64,000 bases of DNA from Acidobacteriota bacterium (lineage in GTDB: Bacteria; Acidobacteriota; Terriglobia; Terriglobales; Acidobacteriaceae): the NCBI GenBank assembly GCA_003225055.1, contig QIAU01000127.1, positions 57,008 through 121,007 of the forward strand, read 5' to 3'. The translations under genes and the position numbers were made by a program. Shown here piece by piece: positions 25,325 through 33,923 of this stretch. Every line of letters starts with the position of its first letter. Position 1 is the stretch's first letter. The notes beneath the pieces are model-generated. The model was given only the letters and a program-made list of their open reading frames with translations, was not told where the DNA came from and ran no database searches.

Positions 25325-26055
25325 AGGCCGATCTCCTTGTATTTGGGCCCGAGATAAGCTTCAATCACTTCGGGGCGGTCGACGACCTCTTGCGGCTTTC
25401 CTTCGGCAATTAAGACGCCGCGGTCAATAACGATCACGCGGTCGGCAATTTTCATGACTACCTGCATGACATGTTCGATGCCGCCGATCGCGGAAATTCC
25501 CCATTCGGGCAGTCGTTTTAGCAGCATGGCAAGTTTGATCGCTTCGACCGTAGGCAGCCCGGCGACGACTTCGTCCAGCAGGATCAGCTTGGGTTGAGTG
25601 GCCAGAGCCCGGGCGATCTCAAGTCGCTTGAGCATCGGCAGTCCCATGCCGCGCGCAGGCAGGTGTAGAAATTTTTCCATCTGCAGAAATGTCAAGATCC
25701 CCCTCGCTTCTTCCTCAGCCTGGGCGGGCTTTGAAGTGCGCAGAAACGCGCCCAGCATGACATTCTCGAGCACGGTGAGGTTTCTGAGCGGCTTGACGAT
25801 CTGAAAGGTTCGTCCGATGCCCAGTTTGGCGGCCTGGTCAGGGGCCAACTTGGTGATGTCTTGGTCCTGGAAATAAATGCTGCCGCTATCCGGGTGAACG
25901 ACGCCGGTAATCAGGTTGAATAGTGTGGTTTTGCCCGCGCCGTTGGGGCCGACGATGAACGTAATCTCTCCCCGGCTGACGGCAAAGGAAACATCGTTGA
26001 CCGCTTTCAGGCCCCCGAACCGCTTGCTGACGTGTTTTGCTTCGAGAAGAACCAT
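25321..26055 (-). CDS. livG: Branched-chain amino acid-type ABC transporter ATPase LivG
   Basis: 244 aa from ATG 26055; the frame continues open upstream to 26460 inside livM, but homology begins here and livM stops 5 nt before. Walker A is [13 protein letters not shown] (~35), Walker [13 protein letters not shown] (~155). The usual LSGGQ signature is replaced: the region reads [19 protein letters not shown], so the signature is degenerate ([10 protein letters not shown]), and the D-loop Glu is followed by VVAG instead of PxAG. LivG proteins often have [15 protein letters not shown], so this Leu-Pro-Met-Leu-Lys variant is divergent and worth testing for activity. Confidence 0.88.
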   Translation of the reverse strand: MVLLEAKHVSKRFGGLKAVNDVSFAVSRGEITFIVGPNGAGKTTLFNLITGVVHPDSGSIYFQDQDITKLAPDQAAKLGIGRTFQIVKPLRNLTVLENVMLGAFLRTSKPAQAEEEARGILTFLQMEKFLHLPARGMGLPMLKRLEIARALATQPKLILLDEVVAGLPTVEAIKLAMLLKRLPEWGISAIGGIEHVMQVVMKIADRVIVIDRGVLIAEGKPQEVVDRPEVIEAYLGPKYKEIGL

Positions 26056-26060
26056 GCTCT

Positions 26061-27062
26061 CTATTTCCGAAAGGCGGTTCTCTCCGCTTCTTCCTCCGGC
26101 CTCACCGGCACAGGAGCCGCAAGGGAGCCAGCCGGGGCTTTTTTGAACAGGCGAAGCTTGTTCGCAATCGTGCCGGCGATGCCCTCCGGCAGGAAAATTA
26201 CAACCATCACGACCAAAACCCCATATATAAGGAGGTGAGCTTCCTGAAAGATGTTCTTGAAAATCTCGGCGGCAGTCTCCAGAACGATGGAACCGATCAC
26301 CGGGCCGAACAACGTACCTGCGCCACCCAGCATGGGCACGATCGCGATCTCCACGGACATGTCGAGCGACATGACCTGGTCCGGAACGATGAACAGAAAC
26401 AAGCTCGCGTAGAGCGCTCCGCCAATAGCCGTGAGGGCGGCGCTGATCAACAGGCTCCACAATTTAACGCGCGAGGTGTTGACGCCCACAGACATCGCCG
26501 TGTCCTCGTCCTCGCGGATCGCCATCAGGTAATAGCCGAATTTGGAGCGCTCAATCCAAGCCGTCAGAACAAAGGCCAGCCCAGTCAGCAGCACGCCGGA
26601 AATATAAAAGGACTTGATAGAAGACTCGGTGAACAGGAGCGGGACTTGGGTTCCGACGTCGCCGCCGGTCACGTCAGGCAGGTTCTTGGCAACCAGCCGA
26701 ACGACTTCGGCAAAGGCAATCGTACAGAGCGCAAAATAAGGGCCGCGAAGGCGGAATGAAACCAATCCGATGATTGCCGCTGAGATGACCGCAAGTCCTA
26801 CCCCGAGAAACAGCGAAAGCCAGGGCGGGATCCCGACTTTCGATAACAGTGCCAGTCCGTACGCGCCAACCCCGAAGTACGCCGCGTGACCGAGGGAGAG
26901 CTGGCCCGCATATCCGCCCACCAGGTTCCACGCCAATCCCAAGGCGGCGAACAGGAAGACGCGGAAAAGAATCTGCAGGGTGTAGTCGGAGTGGACGACG
27001 AGGGGAACAGCAAACGACAGCAGGAAAAACCCGGCCGCGGCGATAAACTGCCGATGACTCAC
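26061..27062 (-). CDS. livM: Branched-chain amino acid-type ABC transporter permease LivM
   Basis: 333 aa, about ten membrane helices, with the LivM signature [28 protein letters not shown] split as [13 protein letters not shown] and [15 protein letters not shown] (~40-70). The family EAA-like motif [14 protein letters not shown] is present at ~185. It overlaps livH by 4 nt. Inner membrane. Confidence 0.92.
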   Translation of the reverse strand: MSHRQFIAAAGFFLLSFAVPLVVHSDYTLQILFRVFLFAALGLAWNLVGGYAGQLSLGHAAYFGVGAYGLALLSKVGIPPWLSLFLGVGLAVISAAIIGLVSFRLRGPYFALCTIAFAEVVRLVAKNLPDVTGGDVGTQVPLLFTESSIKSFYISGVLLTGLAFVLTAWIERSKFGYYLMAIREDEDTAMSVGVNTSRVKLWSLLISAALTAIGGALYASLFLFIVPDQVMSLDMSVEIAIVPMLGGAGTLFGPVIGSIVLETAAEIFKNIFQEAHLLIYGVLVVMVVIFLPEGIAGTIANKLRLFKKAPAGSLAAPVPVRPEEEAERTAFRK

Positions 27063-27949
27063 GCGCGCTGGCTCCCAAAAATTCCGCTGGGTTTCAGTGA
27101 CAACACGAGGATGAAAATGACGAAATCAACCGCCAGCGCCCACTCGTTGCCCCAGTACAGGCTGGTCAGGCTCTCGACAACCCCAAGTACCAGCCCGGCA
27201 ATTGCCGCGCCTTGAATCGAGCCCATCCCGCCCAGCACGACCATGACAAATGATTTCAGTTCAAACTGGCTGCCCACGCCTGGATATAAATAGAAGACAG
27301 GAAGCAGCAGGGCTCCCGCAACGCCGGCGGCTGCGGCGCCAATGCCAAAGGAAATTGCTTGCACACGATTCACGTTGATGCCCATCAGCGGCGATGGGTA
27401 AGGATTCTGGGCGATGGCGCGCGCAGCCCGGCCAAACATGGTGTGGGTCACGACCAAATACAAGGCGACGGCCAGCACCAGCGCAATCACAAATGACAGC
27501 AGCCAAGGCGCATTGACAAAAATCTGTGTCCCGAGGCGGAAATTGCGGGCCACCAGCGGAAGATTAATCTGATGGTAGTCGGCGCCGAATACGAGTTGCA
27601 CGCCGTCGGTGATGATCAGCGCCAGTCCAAGGGTGACGAGGATCACCATAAAATCCACCTGCCCCGGAATCCGCCGCAGCAGGCCCATGTAAACGGCATA
27701 GCCGATCACAAACAGGATTGCGCCCGAAACCATAAACCCGAGGTAAGGATTGATTCCGGTTTTCAGAAAAAACACGTAGCTGACATACATCCCCAGCATA
27801 AGGAATGCACCGTGGGTAAAGTTCACGATGCGCATGACGCCGAAGATCAGCGCCATGCCCATCCCGATCAGAGCATAAAGCGCGCCGGTCAGAAGGCCGT
27901 TGAGGATCGCCTGGATCAAGGGATAGAACCAGTTCACCACGGACTCCAT
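27059..27949 (-). CDS. livH: Branched-chain amino acid-type ABC transporter permease LivH
   Basis: 296 aa, about eight helices, with LLTGALYALIGMGMALIFGV (~20) and MRIVNFTHGAFLMLGMY, the standard LivH start, and RAIAQNPYPSPLMGINVNRV (~180). Pairs with LivM to form the channel. The binding-protein gene livK lies 209 nt upstream on the same strand, so the transport genes form livKHMGF. Confidence 0.92.
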   Translation of the reverse strand: MESVVNWFYPLIQAILNGLLTGALYALIGMGMALIFGVMRIVNFTHGAFLMLGMYVSYVFFLKTGINPYLGFMVSGAILFVIGYAVYMGLLRRIPGQVDFMVILVTLGLALIITDGVQLVFGADYHQINLPLVARNFRLGTQIFVNAPWLLSFVIALVLAVALYLVVTHTMFGRAARAIAQNPYPSPLMGINVNRVQAISFGIGAAAAGVAGALLLPVFYLYPGVGSQFELKSFVMVVLGGMGSIQGAAIAGLVLGVVESLTSLYWGNEWALAVDFVIFILVLSLKPSGIFGSQRA

Positions 27950-28093
27950 CCTTGCCCGCCTGGAAACGCCGGCCGGGCGTAATGTCCCGTGATTTTACTC
28001 TTCCCTTGGTTTTAGCCAGAGCACAGAACTAACCAATGACTAATGAGCGGTACATCTAAGTGGGCGCGGAAAGACTGTGAAAAACAGATTCCT

Positions 28094-28121
28094 AGGCGCT
28101 AAATCGCCTTGGAATGACAAG
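28094..28121 (+). repeat. REP-like palindromic repeat, copy 2
   Basis: AGGCG (28094-28098) pairs with CGCCT (28105-28109) around CTAAAT, followed by TGGAATGACAAG. Same layout as copy 1 (24563-24594). It lies in the livK-livH gap (27950-28158), which holds no gene. Confidence 0.45.
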
Positions 28122-28158
28122 CAAGGATGAGTGGCCCCCGTGGTTGACGAAACCACCT

Positions 28159-29364
28159 TCACTTGCGCTCGGACCAGGGTGGAGTGGGGATGATGGGCTT
28201 GGTTTGGGCGGCATCGGCCGGCCAAACAACCTTGTATTGTCCGCCCTGCACCTGGGTGACGAGCACGGGATGGGCGTTCTGACCGCGAGCGTCGAACTTC
28301 ACCGGACCGAAAGGAGTATCGGGAAGGTTGAGCGCCTTCAGCGCGTCGCGGATTGGCTGTGGCTGCGCCGACTTGGCATTCTCGATGGCCGCGGCCGCCA
28401 CGATCAACGCGGCATAAGCCTCCATGCCGTGATAGGCAGGATGAGTATTGGTTAATTTGAAGTACTTCTCGTCGAATTCGGAAGAGCCCTTCCACCGCGC
28501 TGCCGGCAACCACTGGGAAACGGAGAAGGTGTACTCGGCGTACTTCCCTGCTCCCTTGTCGGGCGTGGGAAACTCGGCGGCGGCAAAGCCTGTACCCGCA
28601 GAGGTGTAGTACTTGGGATTGAGATTGACCTGCTCGGCCTGGCGCATGAGCGTGCCCGCGTCGAGCAGGTAGGAGGCAAAGTAGATGACTTCCGGATTCT
28701 TGCTTTTCACCCGCTGCAGAAGCGATTTGTAGTCCGGAGAGCTGGCCTGGTAGGCCTCGCTGTCTACCAGCTTAAGGCCAGCCGCCTGTGCTGCCGTCGT
28801 CATGGACTTGTTGTTGGATTGGCCGAAGTTCGTGTTCTCGTAAACGATGGCAAGCGTCTTGGGATCGCCGTTGTTCTTCAGGAAATCGAGGGTCACTGTG
28901 GCATACGATCCCGAACCGGCGCAGATGCGGAAGACCCATGGTGAGCCGGTTTCCACCACGTTATCGGCGACAGCCGTCGGCATCACCAGCGGCACCTGCT
29001 TTTGCGTGACGACCGGCACGATCGCGCGCGTGCTCTCCGAAGAGTAAGCACCGAGAAGGACCGGCACGTGATCCTGGTCCACTAGCTTGGAAACTCCCTG
29101 CACCGCCTGGTCGGGACGGCTCTGGTCGTCGTAATAATCCAGCTCGACCTTCTTACCTAGGAGGCCGCCCTTGGCGTTGATTTCCTCAAGCGCGATGGTA
29201 TAGCCGTTCTTGTGAGCTTGCCCGAAAGCGGCATTGCTGCCGGTAAGGGAAGTCATGACCCCGATCCTTATCGTGTTGCCCGCTCCGGGGCCTCCCTTGC
29301 AGCCTGCCCAGGTGATCACAATTGCAAAGATAACCGGCGAGATCACAACATGAATTCTTTTCAT
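28159..29364 (-). CDS. livK: ABC transporter substrate-binding lipoprotein (LivK/AmiC family)
   Basis: 401 aa from ATG 29364 (AAGGAG 6 nt upstream); the open frame to 29499 is an extension without homology. A lipobox-like signal peptide ends in TWAGCKGG (~residue 22), so a lipoprotein. The Peripla_BP_6 fold is clear: IRIGVMTSLTGSNAAFGQAH, EEINAKGGLLGKKVEL, LLGAYSSESTRAIVPV. The ligand is unknown; the AYSSESTRA loop that binds the ligand carboxylate/amine is present. It follows glcF on the same strand with a 154-nt gap. Confidence 0.9.
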   Translation of the reverse strand: MKRIHVVISPVIFAIVITWAGCKGGPGAGNTIRIGVMTSLTGSNAAFGQAHKNGYTIALEEINAKGGLLGKKVELDYYDDQSRPDQAVQGVSKLVDQDHVPVLLGAYSSESTRAIVPVVTQKQVPLVMPTAVADNVVETGSPWVFRICAGSGSYATVTLDFLKNNGDPKTLAIVYENTNFGQSNNKSMTTAAQAAGLKLVDSEAYQASSPDYKSLLQRVKSKNPEVIYFASYLLDAGTLMRQAEQVNLNPKYYTSAGTGFAAAEFPTPDKGAGKYAEYTFSVSQWLPAARWKGSSEFDEKYFKLTNTHPAYHGMEAYAALIVAAAAIENAKSAQPQPIRDALKALNLPDTPFGPVKFDARGQNAHPVLVTQVQGGQYKVVWPADAAQTKPIIPTPPWSERK

Positions 29365-29518
29365 GCCCGACTCCTTTGCGCGGTACGACGGCCGCTTAGC
29401 AAGATTGGAACTGAGGCTGCGACAAGCGAAACCGAGAGCCCGGTTGAGCAGGAAGGAAGAGTACACCATCCAAAACCGCTCTCGTGCGATGTTGGTCACA
29501 GCCGAGTCGGTACATGAC

Positions 29519-30865
29519 TCAGCGAACTAGGAGAGATTCGGCAGACAGGCCACAGATGGAAGCGTCCACGAGCTGGACCATGTGGACTACTGGAACCGAG
29601 ACGCCAGCGGCCTTAAACCCGGAGCGCAGTTGCAGCAGGCATCCGGGATTACCCGAGGCGACCATGTCCGGCGTTGTGGCCAGCAGGTTGCGGACCTTGC
29701 GTTCCCCTAACTCTCTGGCCGGTTCGGGACGCACGAGGTTGTAAATTCCCGCCGAGCCGCAGCACAGGGCCGCTTCCGTAGGCTCCAGAATCTGGAGTCC
29801 CGGGATCCTGCCGAGCACGGCGCGCGGTTGAGTTCGGATCGTTTGCGCGTGCTCTAGGTGACACGAATCGTGGTACGCGACTTTCAAGCGAATGGGATGC
29901 CTGGCAGCTCGGGGTTCCAGTTCGCTCAGCACCTCGGAAATGTCGCGGCACTTGGCGGCGAAGACCTTGGCACGATCCGCATATCGCGCATCTTCCCGCA
30001 GCAGGTAACCGTACTGTTTCATGTTCGACCCGCAACCGGCGGCGTTGATGACAACTTGATCCACCTGGGCGCGCTCGAATGCGTCGATTGTGCGCCGCGC
30101 GTAGTCAAGCGCCGCCTGCTCTTCTCCGGCATGGATCATGAGAGCGCCACAACAGCATTGCTCCTGCGGGATGGCGACTTCGCAGCCCTCCGCAGCCAAA
30201 ACGCGGGCCGTGGCAGCGTTGACATCGGGAAAGAAAACGCGCTGCACGCATCCGAGCAGCAAACCAACGCGCAACCGCTGCTCGCCTTGGGCCTCCACGC
30301 GTTCAGGCAAACCAGCGCCATTCGTCTCGGGCAGACTTGGCATTAAAGCTTCCATCGCGGCAAAGCTCTTGGGGAGCAGCTTGAGGATGCCGCTTTGGCG
30401 GACCAGCCACTGGAGTCCAGAGCGCTGGTAGATTCGCATGGGCCACAGTAATCGCTGCATCCGAGCGGGCCGCGGGAACAGGTCAAAAAGCATCCGACGG
30501 AGGATTCCCTCCGTCACCGGCCGAGTATAGTTGCGCCCAATCTGGGCGCGCGTCGCCTCGATCAGCTTTTCGTATTTCACTCCCGATGGACACGCCGTCA
30601 TGCACGCCATGCAGCCCAAGCAATTATCCATGTGATGGACGAAAGTCGAATCCAGCTGAACCTTGCCCTCGAGGGCGAGTTTCATGAGGTAAATGCGGCC
30701 GCGCGGCGAGTCCATCTCCTCCCCCCAGAGCGCATAGGTGGGACAAGTCGGCAGACAGAAACCGCAATGTACGCACGCGTTGATCAGATCGGATGAAGGC
30801 GGGTGGTGGGTGTCGAAAGCGCAGGGAGTCGAGTTTGGGGACTGGGTTGCTCCTTGCGCCATCAA
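29519..30865 (-). CDS. glcF: Glycolate oxidase iron-sulfur subunit GlcF
   Basis: 448 aa. Two 4Fe-4S motifs, CVHCGFCLPTCPTYALWG (~32) and CLGCMACMTACPSG (~85), then two CCG domains with CCCGALMIHAG (~245) and ALCCGSAGIYN (~370). Electron-transfer subunit of the GlcDEF dehydrogenase that oxidises glycolate (or D-lactate) to glyoxylate (pyruvate) at the membrane. Its start overlaps the glcE stop by 4 nt. Confidence 0.93.
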   Translation of the reverse strand: MMAQGATQSPNSTPCAFDTHHPPSSDLINACVHCGFCLPTCPTYALWGEEMDSPRGRIYLMKLALEGKVQLDSTFVHHMDNCLGCMACMTACPSGVKYEKLIEATRAQIGRNYTRPVTEGILRRMLFDLFPRPARMQRLLWPMRIYQRSGLQWLVRQSGILKLLPKSFAAMEALMPSLPETNGAGLPERVEAQGEQRLRVGLLLGCVQRVFFPDVNAATARVLAAEGCEVAIPQEQCCCGALMIHAGEEQAALDYARRTIDAFERAQVDQVVINAAGCGSNMKQYGYLLREDARYADRAKVFAAKCRDISEVLSELEPRAARHPIRLKVAYHDSCHLEHAQTIRTQPRAVLGRIPGLQILEPTEAALCCGSAGIYNLVRPEPARELGERKVRNLLATTPDMVASGNPGCLLQLRSGFKAAGVSVPVVHMVQLVDASICGLSAESLLVR

Positions 30866-32107
30866 ATTCCTCCCATGAACCGGCCGGTATTTAGCGTGCC
30901 GGCGGGGTCGAATTGAGCTTTGATGCTTTTCATGAGGTCGAGAGCATCGCCGGGGCTGCCCCAGACGTCGGTCTTCAACTTGATCTCAACCGGGCAGCCG
31001 AGGATGATGACCGAGCCACCGCCACTCTCCAAACCTTTTCGTAGATCGAGAACTGCGCTGAGCAGAACCGAAGGATCTCTTCCTTCTAGTCGGATCAGTC
31101 CGACTCCCAATGCTTGCCCGACTAGTCTCCAGGAGAGATGACTCTCTTCCGCCACCGTCCTCAACCGGTCCAGGAAAGGGCCGAGATTGGTCGGAAGCAA
31201 GGTGAATTTCGAGATAAGGGAAGGCTCGCCCCCATCCCACAACGTAGATCGGAAATTCCAGGTTTCTGGCGGTGCCTGGGATGGCGAGAGATTCGAAGCC
31301 AGGCGGGTGACCTCGTCAACCTGGGCATCACAACCCGCTCTGGTCCCCTCGAAACGGATGTCAACTTCGCATCGCGGAGAGTTCTCGGCACGAACCTGCA
31401 GGCCGGTCGGTACAAGTTTGGAGTCCAGAACCGCGAGGATGAAGGCGTTCAATCGGATGCAGGCGGAAGATCGCTTGCGTGATCATCCCGAGACTGCCGA
31501 GCGCCCCAGTAGCCAGTTTCGGCAAGTCGTAGCCGGCAACGTTTTTTACGACCTTGCCGCCGCTTTTTGCGACTGTGCCGTCCGGCAAAACCAGGGTAAT
31601 GCCAATGATCAAGTCACGCAGGGAGCCGAACCGAAGGCGAAGCGGGCCGCTATCGTTGGTGGACAGAATTCCGCCGATCGTCGCTTTCTCCGGCCAGAGA
31701 GGATCGAGCGCCAGGCGCTGACCGTGCTCGGCGAGTGTTTGCTGCAGCCGCTGAACCGTGCAGCCGGCCTCCACGGTCGCAGTCATGTCTCCCCAGGCAT
31801 GTTCCACCACACGGCTTAACCGCCGGCTCGAAACAATCAGTTGGGCGGCACGCGGTCGATTGCCCCAATCCAGCTTGGTGCCACCCCCTCGCGGAATCAC
31901 GTGTAGACCGGCGTCACTCGCGGTCTTCAGGATCTTCGCAATTTCGTCGGCATTGCCGGGTTCGATCACCATTTGTGGCCGAACGTCATCGAGTGCGTCT
32001 TCCGGCGTTGCCGCACGCATGTGCTCCGCGCCGACGACGGTGCCCAGGTCGGTCCAGACGGTTTCGATGTCGACGACTGACGTTCCCGAAGGTGATTGCG
32101 GAGTCAT
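30862..32107 (-). pseudogene. glcE: Glycolate oxidase FAD-binding subunit GlcE, frameshifted
   Basis: Two overlapping frames encode one GlcE. The N-terminal frame (from ~32107) has HVIPRGGGTKLDWGNRP, EKATIGGILSTNDSGPLRL and GSLRDLIIGITLVLPDGTVA, ending near QAIFRLHPIE. The second frame takes over at ~31440-31452 with NAFILAVLDSKLVPTGLQVR and runs to SIKAQFDPAGTLNTGRFMGG. In GlcE proteins ~10-12 more residues usually lie between the FRLHP and NAFIL blocks, so a short deletion with a frame change is likely; a pure sequencing error would leave normal spacing. Flanked by intact glcD and glcF, so the enzyme may be impaired, or another FAD subunit may serve. Confidence 0.85.
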
Positions 32108-32365
32108 AGATGACGATTTCTTTCGCCCCTTCGAGGCTTGTTCCTGGTTTCAGCCATTCACCCACGGCCCACGCCGTGGGCTTTATTCTTGCTCCGCTCC
32201 GCCGGCTGCCGCCCTAACCGGCACTTCCGCGCGTCTAGTCTTTACCGTCGTCATCCGGAGCGTCTCATCTCTGGTCATTCCGAGGAGGCTTCAGCCGCCG
32301 AGGAAACTGGGTTCAGTTCCTTCCCCGCGCGCCAGAGAGGCGCCACTCCACAACTTCGCCATGCC
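32108..32365. repeat. glcD-glcE gap with a strong hairpin and REP-like copy 3
   Basis: CCCACGGC (32161-32168) pairs perfectly with GCCGTGGG (32173-32180) over CCAC. An inverted REP-like copy lies at 32274-32299: on the minus strand it reads GGCGGCTGAAGCCTCC then TCGGAATGAC, matching copies 1 and 2. A related GTCATCCGGA occurs at 32250. No gene fits in these 258 nt. The glcDEF operon is thus interrupted by repeat DNA between glcD and glcE. Confidence 0.5.
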
Positions 32366-33811
32366 TCAGAAGAACTGCGCGACCCCCGCGACCTCCAACG
32401 GATGCGGCTGGTAGGATCCAGTTCTCTCCGCGCACAGTCGAGTGCGCGGGAACATCTTGCCCGGATTTGAAAGTTGCTGGGGATCGAAAGCACAGCGCAC
32501 CAGCTGCATCGTCTCCAGATCGGGTTCCGCGAACATCTCCCCCATCATCATCTTCTTCTCTTCGCCGACGCCGTGTTCGCCGGTGATCGAACCGCCACAC
32601 TGAACGCACAGTCGAAGGATATTAATCGAAAGCTCCATGGCGCGCTCCTCCTGCCCGGGAACGCGTCGGTCGTAAAGGACGAGAGGATGCAGGTTCCCGT
32701 CGCCCGCGTGGAAAACGTTGGCCACCTTCAGCCCCTGCTTCGCGCTCATGCGCTCAATCTCGTTCAGCACTTTGGGCAGCGCGGTGCGAGGAATGACCCC
32801 GTCCTGGACGATGTAGTTTGGCGAAATGCGTCCCATGGCAGCGAAGGCGGCTTTGCGCCCCTTCCAAACGACCGCGCGCTCGGTTTCAGTCTGGGCTACG
32901 CGAATCTCCCACGCGCCCGACTGGGTGCAGATCTGGCCTACCTGCTCCATCAGGTCGTCGACTTCCGCCGCGGGTCCATCAAGTTCCACCAAGAGCAAGC
33001 CCCCGCAATTGGGATAGCCTGCGTGAACGGAAGCCTCGGCAGCCTGAATCGACAAGTTGTCCATCATCTCGATGGCGGCCGGCAGCATTCCGGCTCCGAT
33101 GATTTCACTGACTGCCGTTCCCGCCTCGTTCGTGGAATTAAACGCCGCCAGCAGCGTCTGGATGACCTCCGGCTTCTTCACAATCCGCAGCACAACTTTA
33201 GTCGCAATGCCGAGCGTGCCTTCCGATCCCACAAAGATTCCCGGCAAGTCGTATCCCGGGCGATCCACGGCACGGCTACCGAAGTGCACGAGCGACCCGT
33301 CGGGAAGTACGACCTCGAGAGCCAGCACGTGCGTCGTCGTGAATCCATATTTCAAGCAATGCGCCCCACCGGAATTCTCCGCTACGTTGCCGCCAATGCT
33401 GCATACGGATTGGGACGACGGATCAGGAGCGTAGAAATAACCCTGCGGGGCTACCCGCGCCGTAACCTCGGCGTTGATGACGCCCGGCTCGACCACGACA
33501 CGCGCATTGGGCAAGTCAACTTCGAGAATGCGGTTCATGCGCGCCAGGCTGATGACGATTCCCTTGTCGACCGGCAGCGCCCCACCGCTCAAGCCCGTGC
33601 CCGATCCTCGGGCTACGAAGGGAATCTTCTCGCGGTTACAGAGGCGAACGATGCCTTGTACTTCTTCGGTGGACTTAGGCAGCAGAACTGCCATAGGCAT
33701 GACGCGGAAATTGGTCAGCCCGTCGCATTCATAGGTGTGCAGTTGGGAAGGGTCGCTGATCAGACCCCGACCGACGATGGCACGGAACTGATCGAGGATA
33801 TGCGCGTCCAT
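32366..33811 (-). CDS. glcD: Glycolate oxidase subunit GlcD (FAD-linked)
   Basis: 481 aa from ATG 33811; a TTG seven codons upstream is a less likely start. FAD_binding_4 domain with PFVARGSGTGLSGGALP (~65) and DPSSQSVCSIGGNVAENSGG (~130), and the FAD-oxidase C-terminal domain with VFHAGDGNLHPLVLYD (~375) and GEHGVGEEKKMMM (~430), including the metal-binding His and catalytic Glu. It holds the flavin site of glycolate/D-lactate dehydrogenase. The first gene of the glcDEF unit, though 258 nt of repeat DNA separate it from glcE. Confidence 0.93.
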   Translation of the reverse strand: MDAHILDQFRAIVGRGLISDPSQLHTYECDGLTNFRVMPMAVLLPKSTEEVQGIVRLCNREKIPFVARGSGTGLSGGALPVDKGIVISLARMNRILEVDLPNARVVVEPGVINAEVTARVAPQGYFYAPDPSSQSVCSIGGNVAENSGGAHCLKYGFTTTHVLALEVVLPDGSLVHFGSRAVDRPGYDLPGIFVGSEGTLGIATKVVLRIVKKPEVIQTLLAAFNSTNEAGTAVSEIIGAGMLPAAIEMMDNLSIQAAEASVHAGYPNCGGLLLVELDGPAAEVDDLMEQVGQICTQSGAWEIRVAQTETERAVVWKGRKAAFAAMGRISPNYIVQDGVIPRTALPKVLNEIERMSAKQGLKVANVFHAGDGNLHPLVLYDRRVPGQEERAMELSINILRLCVQCGGSITGEHGVGEEKKMMMGEMFAEPDLETMQLVRCAFDPQQLSNPGKMFPRTRLCAERTGSYQPHPLEVAGVAQFF

Positions 33812-33923
33812 GGGAGTCCCCGGGGTCCTCAAGCTGGTCCGTAGTCTGACGCGGCACCAGGACCGGGTTCCATGTTACACCCAGAGCGCTGCGCGGAGGC
33901 TTATACCGCGCGCAGCCATCCTG

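Noticed and set aside
26056..26460. N-terminal extension of LivG
   Set aside because: It overlaps livM in another frame; LivG homology begins at 26055.
32474..33844. A 456-codon plus-strand frame opposite glcD
   Set aside because: Shadow of glcD with no homology.
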